From: Leptolyngbya sp. Cla-17
GTDB lineage: Bacteria; Cyanobacteriota; Cyanobacteriia; Leptolyngbyales; Leptolyngbyaceae
Assembly (NCBI RefSeq): GCF_016807185.1
Contig: NZ_JAEVYN010000002.1
Span: 1,048,528-1,112,527, forward strand
Length of the DNA: 64,000 bases
Reading direction: 5' to 3'
A program made the translations under genes and the position numbers. Of the stretch, positions 56,651-64,000 are shown piece after piece; within the stretch, counting starts at the first letter, position 1, and every line of letters starts with the position of its first letter. The notes beneath the pieces are model-generated. The model saw only the letters and a program-made list of their open reading frames with translations. It made no database searches and had not been told where the DNA came from.

Positions 56651-57619
56651 CTATCGGGCTGAATAGGCTGCCATCGGTTCCTTGATGAAACGAATGTAAA
56701 GATGTTTAAAGGTAGATTGAAAGACTCGCGGCATCCCAAAATCGATCGCCATCATTTGATCAGGTAAGCGCCAGTCTGAAATCGCTAACTCGTGAGGATG
56801 CAACTGGGGAAAGGCGATCGCGTCCAGAGCCGGATCAAGTCCCAAGAGTTGGGCCGCGGCGATCGTTGGGACAGCAGCAGGATTCACCTGCAAGATTTCT
56901 ACAACGGCGCGATCAAGGGCAAACACGTTAGACGAAGCGGCAAGAAGGCCCAACTTGCGCGGTTCACCGCCGCTGGGTCCGTTGCCCTCATGCCCAACAA
57001 CGCCATCCAAAATGGTCAGGGTTGGATTAATCGTGCGTGCAGTCTCGACCAACATGGCTCCAAAGCGTTCTTTGCTCTTGCCAGCTTCCATGTGCCACCA
57101 GGCTTTCATTTTGCCCGGAACGCAGCCAAACAAGTTCTTCACTCCCATCGTCAGCGTTAGCTGCACATGGGATTTTACCTTGGGTAGGTTAATCACTACA
57201 TCTGCGTCCATTGCTTCTTTAGACAGCAGCAGATGGTTAAATTCATCGCTGACTGTTTCATAGCGCTTGCCGTGAAATTCAACAATAGGTAACTCCAATT
57301 CTTCTACCAAGGGCATGTAGCCGTTTGCCCGTGCCACGCCCTCGGCACTGCCAAAGGCAGGTCCATCGCCCAAAAACGGAATTCCCCCCGCTTCCCGCAC
57401 CATCTGTGCTACGCAGTGAACTATTTCTGGGCGAGTCACGCATTCTTTCGTGGGACGCGCACCCGTAAGCAAATTGGGCTTGAGCAAAACGCGATCGCCC
57501 GGTTTAACGAACGCTGCCATACCACCCAAGGGCTGCAACACCGTTTCAATTGATTGACGAAGTTGAGCGCGATCGTAGGATTGAGCGCGAATCAGACTAA
57601 CAATTGGCTGAGAAGTCAT
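56651..57619 (-). CDS. DUF362 domain protein
   Basis: A 322-residue protein with the DUF362 core: GDRVLLKPNLL near 42, TRPEIVHCVAQMVREAGG, FLGDGPAFGS, ADVVINLPKVKSHVQLTLTMGVKNLFGCVPG, and ILDGVVGHEGNGPSGGEPRKLGLL. These conserved Asp, Lys and His residues suggest an enzymatic or metal role. The family sometimes carries ferredoxin-like clusters, but here no 4Fe-4S Cys set is visible. Function is unknown. It lies 14 bases downstream of the ssb stop on the same strand, so the two are probably cotranscribed. Confidence 0.88.
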   Translation of the reverse strand: MTSQPIVSLIRAQSYDRAQLRQSIETVLQPLGGMAAFVKPGDRVLLKPNLLTGARPTKECVTRPEIVHCVAQMVREAGGIPFLGDGPAFGSAEGVARANGYMPLVEELELPIVEFHGKRYETVSDEFNHLLLSKEAMDADVVINLPKVKSHVQLTLTMGVKNLFGCVPGKMKAWWHMEAGKSKERFGAMLVETARTINPTLTILDGVVGHEGNGPSGGEPRKLGLLAASSNVFALDRAVVEILQVNPAAVPTIAAAQLLGLDPALDAIAFPQLHPHELAISDWRLPDQMMAIDFGMPRVFQSTFKHLYIRFIKEPMAAYSAR

Positions 57620-57633
57620 AGGAATCGGGGTAG

Positions 57634-58098
57634 CTAAAATGGAATGTCATCTAAATTGGATTCTGGCGGAGCTTGAAATGTGCCAGCGGGTTCCTTGGCT
57701 TTATACGCAGCAGGAGGCGCTTTGGGTGTAGCAGTGGGCTGGCTGGCGGTACTAGCGGTTGGCAAGGCGGTCGTAGTGGACGTGGATACGGTATCAGACG
57801 CTAACCGATGCACCCGTGTGGCTGTCAATTCTGCCCTTTTTTCTTTAAAGCCTTCTGGACGATCAATGGTGTTCATATTCAGGCGACCTTCAATTACCAC
57901 GCGATCGCCCTCGTGGTAAGTTGCCTGAATTTCCTGCGCCAGGTTACCCCAGCCAATCACCTTCAGCGTAGACGGAGGATCTTCAGGACGAATACCCGCA
58001 AACTGCACAACCATTTCTGCAAGTGGCGTTTGATTATCTGAGGTATAGCGGAGTTCAGGTTCTTGAATAATGTCCGCCATTAAGATGCATTGGTTCAT
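57634..58098 (-). CDS. ssb: Single-stranded DNA-binding protein
   Basis: A 154-residue SSB. ATG 58098 gives MNQCILMADIIQEPELRYTS, the normal family start; an in-frame start at 58167 adds an unrelated leader. The OB fold covers about 1-105 (LAEMVVQFAGIRP, LKVIGWGNLAQEIQATYHEGDRVVIEGRL), followed by a Thr/Ala/Pro linker and the acidic tip LDDIPF that recruits partner proteins. Cyanobacteria often have a second, divergent SSB of this short-tailed kind. DUF362 follows downstream. Confidence 0.9.
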   Translation of the reverse strand: MNQCILMADIIQEPELRYTSDNQTPLAEMVVQFAGIRPEDPPSTLKVIGWGNLAQEIQATYHEGDRVVIEGRLNMNTIDRPEGFKEKRAELTATRVHRLASDTVSTSTTTALPTASTASQPTATPKAPPAAYKAKEPAGTFQAPPESNLDDIPF

Positions 58099-58233
58099 TG
58101 AGCAACCCCAAAGAGGTAATTGATTAGTACAGTTGAATTGATTCAGCTCTGGCATTGATTTTAACAATTTCTACCGGAAGTGAATAGGGGGAACTGTGGT
58201 GTGAACATCGGCGAAACAAGGGTCGAGTTTATG

Positions 58234-58270
58234 AGATGAGAGTACGGAGTGCAAGTCCGAAGTGCTGAGT
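58234..58270. repeat. Heptamer repeat tract between ssb and menF
   Basis: Read on the minus strand, units near ACTCAGC, ACTTCGG, GCACTCC and GTACTCT follow each other. It is the same sequence type as the tracts in leuS, menC and menE, here in noncoding DNA. Confidence 0.65.
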
Positions 58271-58394
58271 AAACAAAAGTTGACCTTGCTAGATAGAAAT
58301 TTGGTAGCGAAGTTCGCGTAGGTGCGTACTCTGCTCAACGTACCCAGACCAAGTATGAGTTTTGAATGTCCAGCGATCGCGCTGCAATGCAGTC

Positions 58395-59843
58395 TCAAAC
58401 TAATGCAGTTAGCAAGGCTTGTAGTTTAAGCTGCACTTCTGCTAGCTCCCGTTCGGGTGCCGATCCAGCGACAATCCCTGCCCCAGCAAATAGACGGGCA
58501 GTGCACCCATCAATTAAAGCCGACCGAATACCAACGGCGAATTCCCCCTCACCCCGATGATTCACCCAGCCAATGGGCGCGGCATAGAGCGATCGCTCAA
58601 AGGGTTCATAGCGCCGAATGTGCTCACAGGTAATCTCTCTCGGTCTTCCGGCAACGGCTGGAGTGGGATGCAATGCCGCCACCACGTCGAGCAAATGGAT
58701 TTCCGATGGAACGACAGCCCGGATGGGCGTATGTAAATGTTGAATGTTCGATAATTGGAGCAAGCGCAGGGGTAAGCAGGATGGCTCCAAACCCAACTGA
58801 GCAAGCTGATGGATAATAAAATCAATCACCACCTGGTGTTCATGCAGTTCCTTGCTGCTGTGGAGCAAAATATTCGCTAAGCGGGCATCTTCACAGGTTG
58901 TGTTGCCGCGTGGGGCTGAACCTGCCAAGGCATCGGTGAGCAGTTGATGATTTTGCACACTGACCAATCGTTCTGGGCTAGCCCCAATAAAATGCTGCCC
59001 TTGGGCATTGGTTGTGGAAAAAATGTAGCAATCTGGGTACTGAGTTCGCAAATTGTTAAGGGAAAAAATTCGATGAAAGGGCAGCGGCGAAACCACATCC
59101 ACCGCATGAGCTAGAACAATTTTATCAAAGTGGTCGGCGCGGATTGATTCTAATGCACTACACACAGCGTTTTGAAATGTTTTGGTGCCTGCGACAGGAT
59201 GGTGTTTTAGCCAATTAGAGTTGTGGAGAATAGGATTAATCAGCTTATATTTAACAGCCTTGATTTTTTGCAAATTTTTCCACAGCATTTCAACGGTTGA
59301 AGTGAGACAAGTTTGAGCATCGATCGCAACATTAGCAACGATCGTGCTGCGGTTTTTCCTATAAGAAACCTGCCAGCTTGGAAGAAAAACGGTTGCTGCT
59401 GCAAAACCGCCACAGGCTTGCTCAGAGGGGTGATCGCTAAAGGAAAAACTGCAAAAGAAATGAGGGCCAGAGAAGGGAATATCCGATGCTCCAGCCATAA
59501 TTGTGTTTGCCAAGATATCTTGAATAAAAGCTTTAACTTCTTCAAAACGTTGGCTATTGTCAGTTTGAAATTGGGCTACTGAATTGATTGCCGCGATCGC
59601 AACTTTATCATCACTAAAATTTGTTTTTTCAGATAAATCTTGTTTTTCTAGATAGAAACTTAGCTGACCCAGTTCATCCATTTCATGCAAAATTGCGAGT
59701 GGATCAACTGCATCAACTTCTAATGAAATGCTAATGATTTGAGCTTGCTTTTTCTCGCAAGAAACTTGCTGACAATCTGAAAGAAATTGATAAAGATCCC
59801 GCTGAGTTTTAAACTGCTGATTGCAACAAAGTGTGACTGGCAT
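58395..59843 (-). CDS. menF: Isochorismate synthase
   Basis: Makes isochorismate from chorismate, the first step toward phylloquinone, the photosystem I quinone. The 482-residue chain has a variable N-terminal third and the chorismate-binding domain (about 210-482): KIVLAHAVDVVSPLPF, FIGASPERLVSV, LAGSAPRGNTTCEDARLA, HTPIRAVVPSEIHLLDVVAALHPTPAVAGRPRE, and the closing YAAPIGWVNHRGEGEFAVGIRSALIDG and AGAGIVAGSAPERELAE. All residues lining the active site that I can identify are present. It is divergent from menA with a 200-base gap holding both promoters. Confidence 0.95.
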   Translation of the reverse strand: MPVTLCCNQQFKTQRDLYQFLSDCQQVSCEKKQAQIISISLEVDAVDPLAILHEMDELGQLSFYLEKQDLSEKTNFSDDKVAIAAINSVAQFQTDNSQRFEEVKAFIQDILANTIMAGASDIPFSGPHFFCSFSFSDHPSEQACGGFAAATVFLPSWQVSYRKNRSTIVANVAIDAQTCLTSTVEMLWKNLQKIKAVKYKLINPILHNSNWLKHHPVAGTKTFQNAVCSALESIRADHFDKIVLAHAVDVVSPLPFHRIFSLNNLRTQYPDCYIFSTTNAQGQHFIGASPERLVSVQNHQLLTDALAGSAPRGNTTCEDARLANILLHSSKELHEHQVVIDFIIHQLAQLGLEPSCLPLRLLQLSNIQHLHTPIRAVVPSEIHLLDVVAALHPTPAVAGRPREITCEHIRRYEPFERSLYAAPIGWVNHRGEGEFAVGIRSALIDGCTARLFAGAGIVAGSAPERELAEVQLKLQALLTALV

Positions 59844-60044
59844 GTAATAGAAGACAACACAATCTTATAAACAGTATAGTTCTGTAAAGGTCTACGGGTC
59901 GCCATTTACAGTCTATAAGCGCATCATTTCTTAATATGTTTCAAAGTTTAAACTCTTCATCTATTTCCTAAGTCTGTGAATCGTTGGATCATAGAATGAT
60001 TAGGCAACTTTACGCTGAAATATGCTCATTTAACAACATCTAAA

Positions 60045-60968
60045 ATGGTTACGAAAGCTGTTAATTTACCTGCCAATAATAATCTACCTACAAAAAAGCT
60101 ATGGCTGGCAGCCATCAAACCACCCATGTACAGCGTTGCCGTCATGCCAATTGGAGTGGGCACGGCGATCGCTTATGCTGAAACGGGGCTTTTCCGGGCT
60201 GAAATTTTTGTTACATTTCTTGTTTCAGCAATTCTGATCCTGGCTTGGGAAAATCTTAGCAACGACGTGTTCGATGCTGACACTGGGGTAGATGTGAACA
60301 AGGCAAATTCGCTTGTTAACCTGACTGGAAACAAGTCACTAATTTTTTGGATCAGTAACGGCTGTTTGGTAATTGGTCTATTAGGAATTGGGGCGATCGC
60401 GGTTTGGCAGCAAGAACTGACTGTCATTGGGCTAATTTTGCTCTGCTGCGCGATCGGCTACATTTACCAGGGACCGCCCTTTCGCCTCAGCTACCACGGT
60501 TTGGGTGAAATTCTCTGCTTCTTTGCTTTTGGTCCTATCGCATTTGCCGCCGTTTACTATAGCCAGACCCAATCCTGGTCACTCACCAACTTCGCCGCCT
60601 CCGCCGTGATTGGCATTGCCACCAGTTTGATTCTCTTTTGTTCTCACTTCAACCAGGTGAATGACGATGCTGCCGTTGGCAAGCGATCGCCAGTAGTGCG
60701 ACTGGGTGCCAAACGCGCGGCCCAACTGCTCCCGTGGATTTGCAGCAGTATTTATGGGCTGACTGTCCTATTTGTATCGATCAAGATCTTCCCTCTATGG
60801 ACACTGTTGGTGTTTGCCAGCTTGCCCTATGCCCTCAAACTGTGTCGCACGATCGCAGCCAACTATCATCAGCCAGAAACCCTGCTGCGTTGTCGATTGA
60901 TTGCTGTCGCGTTTCACTTTTTCACTGGCTTGATGCTGGGTCTGGGATTTGTTCTATCCAGAGGTTAA
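60045..60968 (+). CDS. menA: 2-carboxy-1,4-naphthoquinone phytyltransferase
   Basis: Attaches the phytyl chain to the naphthoate ring in phylloquinone synthesis. The 307-residue UbiA-family membrane enzyme has eight or nine helices and both Asp-rich motifs: ENLSNDVFDADTGVD (about 68-82) and FNQVNDDAAVGKRSPVVRLG (about 202-221), which bind the diphosphate through Mg2+. The loop YIYQGPPFRLSYHGLGE is also typical. ATG 60045 is used. menC follows 74 bases downstream and menE after that, so menA-menC-menE is probably one operon. Confidence 0.95.
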   Translation: MVTKAVNLPANNNLPTKKLWLAAIKPPMYSVAVMPIGVGTAIAYAETGLFRAEIFVTFLVSAILILAWENLSNDVFDADTGVDVNKANSLVNLTGNKSLIFWISNGCLVIGLLGIGAIAVWQQELTVIGLILLCCAIGYIYQGPPFRLSYHGLGEILCFFAFGPIAFAAVYYSQTQSWSLTNFAASAVIGIATSLILFCSHFNQVNDDAAVGKRSPVVRLGAKRAAQLLPWICSSIYGLTVLFVSIKIFPLWTLLVFASLPYALKLCRTIAANYHQPETLLRCRLIAVAFHFFTGLMLGLGFVLSRG

Positions 60969-61042
60969 AGATAAAGCAAAAACAAGATCGTGCAACTACA
61001 AAACTTCAGAGAATCCTTTTGGCATAGCCTCTGAAAAGCTTG

Positions 61043-62023
61043 ATGCTCTATCAATTTCAATTCCATTCTTACCAGCGCCCCTTTAAATGCCCATTGCAAA
61101 CCAGCCACGGAACTTGGAAGGTGCGAGAGGGTATTTTACTGCAACTGATTGATCAAACTGAGCAAGTTGGCAGAGGCGAAATTGCTCCCCTGCATTGGTT
61201 TGGCTCTGAGAGCTTGGAGCAAGCTCTAGACTTTTGCCGCCAACTGCCCCATATCCTTACAAAAGAGACTATTTTTGACATTCCACTTACCCTACCCGCC
61301 TGTCAATTTGGCTTTGAAATGGCGTGGGAAGCAGTGGTGCATGGCGAGCATCAAAGATCAGGAGTCCGGGGGCAAGGGTCAGAGTTAACAGAACAAGACT
61401 CATACTGCGCACTGCGTACTCCACACTCCGTACTCCTGCAAAGCGCGTTGCTGCCTGCGGGGAAAGTCGCGTTATCAACCTGGCAAAAGCTGTGGGAAGA
61501 AGGCTATCGGACGTTTAAATGGAAAGTTGGAGTGGAAGCACTGGAAATAGAATTGGCAGTGTTGGCGAGGCTGGCTCAAGATTTGCCAAAAACGGCACGA
61601 CTGCGGCTAGATGCCAATGGTGGATTGAGCATGAAAACTGCGAAAGCGTGGCTAGCGGCGTGCGATCTCATTCCAATCATCGAATATTTAGAGCAGCCCC
61701 TTCCTCCGAGCCAATTTGCTCAGATGATGGAGTTGAGTATGTGGTGTTCAACCCCTCTAGCACTGGATGAATCGGTAGCAACCCTCGCTCAACTGCAAGA
61801 TTGTCATGCGCAAGGCTGGCGTGGAGTTCTTGTGATTAAACCCGCGATCGCCGGTTCACCACGTCGCCTGCGCCAGTTTTTTCAGGCACATGCCATTGAT
61901 GCAGTCTTCTCCTCGGTGTTTGAAACCGAAATTGGACGAGAGGCAGGCTTGAAGTTGGCAGCAGAACTGGGAAATAGCGATCGCGCGATGGGCTACGGCA
62001 CAAGCCATTGGTTTAGGGAATAG
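61043..62023 (+). CDS. menC: o-Succinylbenzoate synthase
   Basis: Dehydrates SHCHC to o-succinylbenzoate. The 326-residue enolase-superfamily enzyme has its catalytic pieces: the Lys pair in TFKWKVGVE, metal acids in RLDANGG, EYLEQPLPP and LALDESVAT, and the second Lys in VLVIKPAIAGS. ATG 61043 is used (a TTG precedes it). An insert of about 30 residues (near 103-135) between the N-terminal domain and the barrel contains a five-unit heptamer repeat and reads as low-complexity text (SGVRGQGSELTEQD, CALRTPHSVL). The terminal Arg-Glu-stop is written by another heptamer pair that also supplies menE's ribosome site. Confidence 0.92.
   Translation: MLYQFQFHSYQRPFKCPLQTSHGTWKVREGILLQLIDQTEQVGRGEIAPLHWFGSESLEQALDFCRQLPHILTKETIFDIPLTLPACQFGFEMAWEAVVHGEHQRSGVRGQGSELTEQDSYCALRTPHSVLLQSALLPAGKVALSTWQKLWEEGYRTFKWKVGVEALEIELAVLARLAQDLPKTARLRLDANGGLSMKTAKAWLAACDLIPIIEYLEQPLPPSQFAQMMELSMWCSTPLALDESVATLAQLQDCHAQGWRGVLVIKPAIAGSPRRLRQFFQAHAIDAVFSSVFETEIGREAGLKLAAELGNSDRAMGYGTSHWFRE
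61404..61438 (+). repeat. Five-unit heptanucleotide repeat inside menC
   Basis: Five 7-base units (ACTGCGC, ACTGCGT, ACTCCAC, ACTCCGT, ACTCCTG) lie in frame and are translated as CALRTPHSVLL. The unit type matches the leuS tract (RTLHSAL). Confidence 0.88.
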
Positions 62024-62027
62024 GGAA
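62014..62027 (+). repeat. Heptamer pair TAGGGAA at the menC-menE junction
   Basis: Two exact TAGGGAA units (62014-62020, 62021-62027). The second contains the menC TAG stop. The AGGGA cores act as Shine-Dalgarno sites for ATG 62027 and ATG 62033. Confidence 0.85.
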
Positions 62028-63439
62028 TGGTAATGAAAGGCGCATGGGAATATTTGCAGGAACGAGCCAGGGAAGACTGGTTGATTGGGCAGGATAGCCG
62101 TGCTTTTTTTGAATTGACCAGTCGGGTGATCGCACAATTGCAGGAAGAGAAGACGCGAGTGAGAGATCGCCCCGTTATTTTTTTGGCAGAATCCGACCCG
62201 ATCCACTTCCTGGCAAAATTTATTGCTGCCTGCGCCACTGGCTGTCATTTGTTCCTTTGCAATCCCACTTGGACAGACTCCGAATGGGCACAGGTCTTCG
62301 CCCTAGCTCAGCCCACCCTCCTCTACGAAAAAAGCACACTTCTACGACCTCCTCTGCATTCGGTACTCCCCGCTTTGCACTCTCCACTTCCCCTCATCTG
62401 CATTCCCACGGGCGGCTCCTCCGGCTCTATTCGCTTCGCCATGCACACCTGGGATACGCTCATGGCTTCTGTCGCAGGTTTTCAGCACTACTTTGGCGTA
62501 GAGCGAATTCACTCTTGCTGTGTTCTGCCTATTTATCACGTCAGCGGTTTGATGCAATGTTTGCGATCGCTCACTTCAGGCGGTACATTAGCCCTTTTAC
62601 CCTACAAGACCCTGGAAACGTCCCATCTACTAACCTTTGACCCCGCTGATTTTTTTCTTTCCCTCGTTCCTACCCAACTCCATCGTCTGCTGGGTTCGCC
62701 CACTCTTCTTACCCAGTTCAAAACCATCCTCCTTGGTGGTGCGCCTGCCGGGTCAGAGTTATTAGAACAGGCAAGGCAGCTTGCCATTCCGCTTGCGCCC
62801 ACCTATGGCATGACGGAAACGGCGTCGCAGGTCTCAACACTAAAACCAACGGATTTTTTGCAAGGTATAACGGGCTGTGGGCAAGTGCTGCCCCATGCTC
62901 AAATCACGATTTGCAGCGCCACGACGGGGGAAGTGCTTGGGGTCAATCAAACGGGTGTGGTAACGATCGCCGCTAAATCGCTGATGCTGGGCTACTATCC
63001 AGAATTTGTTGATACTCCACGCGACGTTGCGTGCTTTTCGAAGGGAACAGTCGCTTGCACTTTCTCTACAGACGACATCGGTTGGTTGGATGAGCGCGGC
63101 TACCTGCATATCCTGGGGCGGCAAAGCGACAAAATCATTACAGGTGGAGAGAATGTGTTTCCGGCAGAGGTAGAGGCGGCAATTTTGGCAACGGGGCTGG
63201 TGCAAGATGTGGGGGTGTTTGGTGTGAGTGATCCCTACTGGGGTGAAGCCATTGCAGCCATCTATGTGCCCACTGCTCATCTGACGGTGACAACCCTAAA
63301 AGCCGCCTTGGCAGATCGCCTCAGCAAATTCAAACTGCCAAAACACTGGATTGCGGTAGAACAACTGCCCCGCAACGCTCAGGGAAAACTTAATCGGCAA
63401 GAACTACGGCAACTGGTGCCCACTGATTCAACCATGTAA
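62027..63439 (+). CDS. menE: o-Succinylbenzoate-CoA ligase
   Basis: Activates o-succinylbenzoate with ATP and CoA. The 470-residue ANL-family enzyme has the P-loop IPTGGSSGSIRFAMHTW, the A5 motif PTYGMTETASQVS, the hinge YLHILGRQSDKIITGGENVFPAEVE and the catalytic Lys in RNAQGKLNRQEL. Two ATG codons (62027 and 62033) each have AGGGA at a good distance because of a duplicated heptamer, so either may be used. A degenerate heptamer tract codes for the low-complexity PPLHSVLPALHSPLP (residues about 109-122) just before the P-loop. Its last 50 bases overlap the thioesterase gene on the other strand. Confidence 0.94.
   Translation: MVMKGAWEYLQERAREDWLIGQDSRAFFELTSRVIAQLQEEKTRVRDRPVIFLAESDPIHFLAKFIAACATGCHLFLCNPTWTDSEWAQVFALAQPTLLYEKSTLLRPPLHSVLPALHSPLPLICIPTGGSSGSIRFAMHTWDTLMASVAGFQHYFGVERIHSCCVLPIYHVSGLMQCLRSLTSGGTLALLPYKTLETSHLLTFDPADFFLSLVPTQLHRLLGSPTLLTQFKTILLGGAPAGSELLEQARQLAIPLAPTYGMTETASQVSTLKPTDFLQGITGCGQVLPHAQITICSATTGEVLGVNQTGVVTIAAKSLMLGYYPEFVDTPRDVACFSKGTVACTFSTDDIGWLDERGYLHILGRQSDKIITGGENVFPAEVEAAILATGLVQDVGVFGVSDPYWGEAIAAIYVPTAHLTVTTLKAALADRLSKFKLPKHWIAVEQLPRNAQGKLNRQELRQLVPTDSTM
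62351..62392 (+). repeat. Degenerate heptanucleotide repeat inside menE
   Basis: Six 7-base units (such as ATTCGGT, ACTCCCC, GCTTTGC, ACTCTCC) are translated as LHSVLPALHSPLP. The phase and unit type match the leuS and menC tracts. Confidence 0.72.
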
Positions 63440-63821
63440 TTAACGGCGGTGGTAATTCTTGGCGAGTGCGAGCTTGGGCATCAATGCAAACATGACGAGT
63501 CAGCGCTTTGATTACAGGTTTATCTAGTGAAGGCTCTAAACAAAGCTGGTAGTGAATTTCAAACTCGGTGGAATCAGTCTGATGAGGCGTGAGGTGAATT
63601 TCTAGGCGATCGCCCACTGAGATCGGGCGCAAAAAATCCACGCTGGCATGAACAATCGGAACCGCCACGGGCACTCCCTTAAAAAATGCCTTCAGATCAA
63701 TTCCTGCCGCTTGCAGCGAAGCTTCATAGGCTTCATGGCAGATCGCCAGCCCATTTGAAAAATACACCACCCCTGCCGCATCCGTATCCTGAAACCGCAC
63801 CGTCCGCTGATGAATATACAT
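63390..63821 (-). CDS. 1,4-Dihydroxy-2-naphthoyl-CoA hydrolase (hotdog thioesterase)
   Basis: Releases DHNA from its CoA ester before phytylation by MenA. The 143-residue hotdog-fold protein has the active-site segment RTVRFQDTDAAGVVYFSNGLAICHEAYE and the strands PIVHASVDFLRPISVGDRLEIHL, close to the cyanobacterial DHNA-CoA thioesterase (slr0204 type). ATG 63821 is used. Its last 16 codons and stop overlap the menE 3' end by 50 bases, so the two mRNAs are complementary there. A further gene lies 18 bases upstream in the same direction. Confidence 0.92.
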   Translation of the reverse strand: MYIHQRTVRFQDTDAAGVVYFSNGLAICHEAYEASLQAAGIDLKAFFKGVPVAVPIVHASVDFLRPISVGDRLEIHLTPHQTDSTEFEIHYQLCLEPSLDKPVIKALTRHVCIDAQARTRQELPPPLITWLNQWAPVAVVLAD

Positions 63822-63839
63822 CTCTAGCTCTTAGCTTCG

Positions 63840-64000
63840 TTAAAAACTAACTTTCCAAAGCTGAAAGATCTCTCCAGGCAATGTTTTGACAATCTTACCT
63901 CCAGCGTCTTGAACGAGCTGTTTCCATTTTTCCAACGGTTCTAAAAAAACCTCGCTGCCCAAGTACGTTTCCAGGATTGCCCAGTTTTCTGCCAAAGGCG
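63840..64000 (-). CDS. C-terminal part of an unidentified protein (partial)
   Basis: The window ends inside this gene; 52 residues and the TAA stop remain. The text (NWAILETYLGSEVFLEPLEKW, KQLVQDAGGKIVKTLPG, then EIFQLWKVSF) ends like some SAM-dependent methyltransferases, where a helix and the last two strands carry such residues, but this is too short for a firm call. The stop is 18 bases before the thioesterase start, so it is likely in the same transcript. Confidence 0.7.
   Translation of the reverse strand, partial: PLAENWAILETYLGSEVFLEPLEKWKQLVQDAGGKIVKTLPGEIFQLWKVSF

Overview
The window looks like the chromosome of a filamentous or Leptolyngbya-like cyanobacterium. The evidence is the very frequent HIP1 octamer GCGATCGC, a naphthoquinone (phylloquinone) gene set (menF, menA, menC, menE and a DHNA-CoA thioesterase), ferredoxin-dependent sulfite reductase, a CRR7-type NDH-1 factor, an Rcp1-like response regulator, a GUN4-type domain and a cyanobacterial iron-uptake-type porin. 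There are no rRNA or tRNA genes, prophage, transposase or CRISPR array. The most visible repeats are short tandem heptanucleotides.

Layout. 1-15.5 kb: porin tail, a secreted protein with two aspartate runs, msrB, a DUF4126 membrane protein, an RND pump with its adaptor lipoprotein, egtD, a dicarboxylate/amino-acid symporter, two response regulators, two small unknown genes behind a clear promoter and a structured intergenic element, an amphipathic lipoprotein, and an RluA-like protein lacking the catalytic Asp. 15.5-25.5 kb: a Uma2 remnant, ilvA, a full Uma2 gene, an alpha/beta hydrolase, a DEAD-box helicase with a structured leader, a secreted metalloprotease, secG and leuS. 25.5-35.2 kb (all minus strand): an ion-transport block of Kv-like channel, orphan NrtA/CmpA-type binding lipoprotein, GAF-like protein, CPA2 antiporter, unusual CLC, CPA1 antiporter, nitrate permease nrtP, and a decayed 5' fragment of a second nrtP. 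35.6-47 kb: many secreted proteins of unknown function, including an exported GUN4-domain protein and a PGRS-like Gly-rich protein, plus HNH endonuclease, EamA transporter and guanine deaminase. 47-58 kb: KefB/C-type antiporter, TPR protein, rsmE coupled to sir (whose product carries a ribbon-helix-helix-like tail), an outer-membrane barrel protein, crr7, a DUF362 protein and an SSB. 58-64 kb: the men cluster.

How it fits together. The men genes form a divergent arrangement (menF minus; menA-menC-menE plus) closed by a convergent thioesterase whose 3' end overlaps menE by 50 bases. The 25.5-35.2 kb block brings together nitrate uptake, sodium/proton exchange and anion movement, suggesting coordinated ion and pH management (inference). 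The most notable observations are: heptanucleotide repeats that lie inside leuS, menC and menE, sit beside starts, and in two places supply stop codons or ribosome binding sites; the sulfite reductase DNA-binding-like tail; an exported GUN4-like domain; a pseudoknot-capable intergenic RNA/DNA element; and the catalytically atypical RluA relative. All assignments come from reading the sequence; no database search was run.
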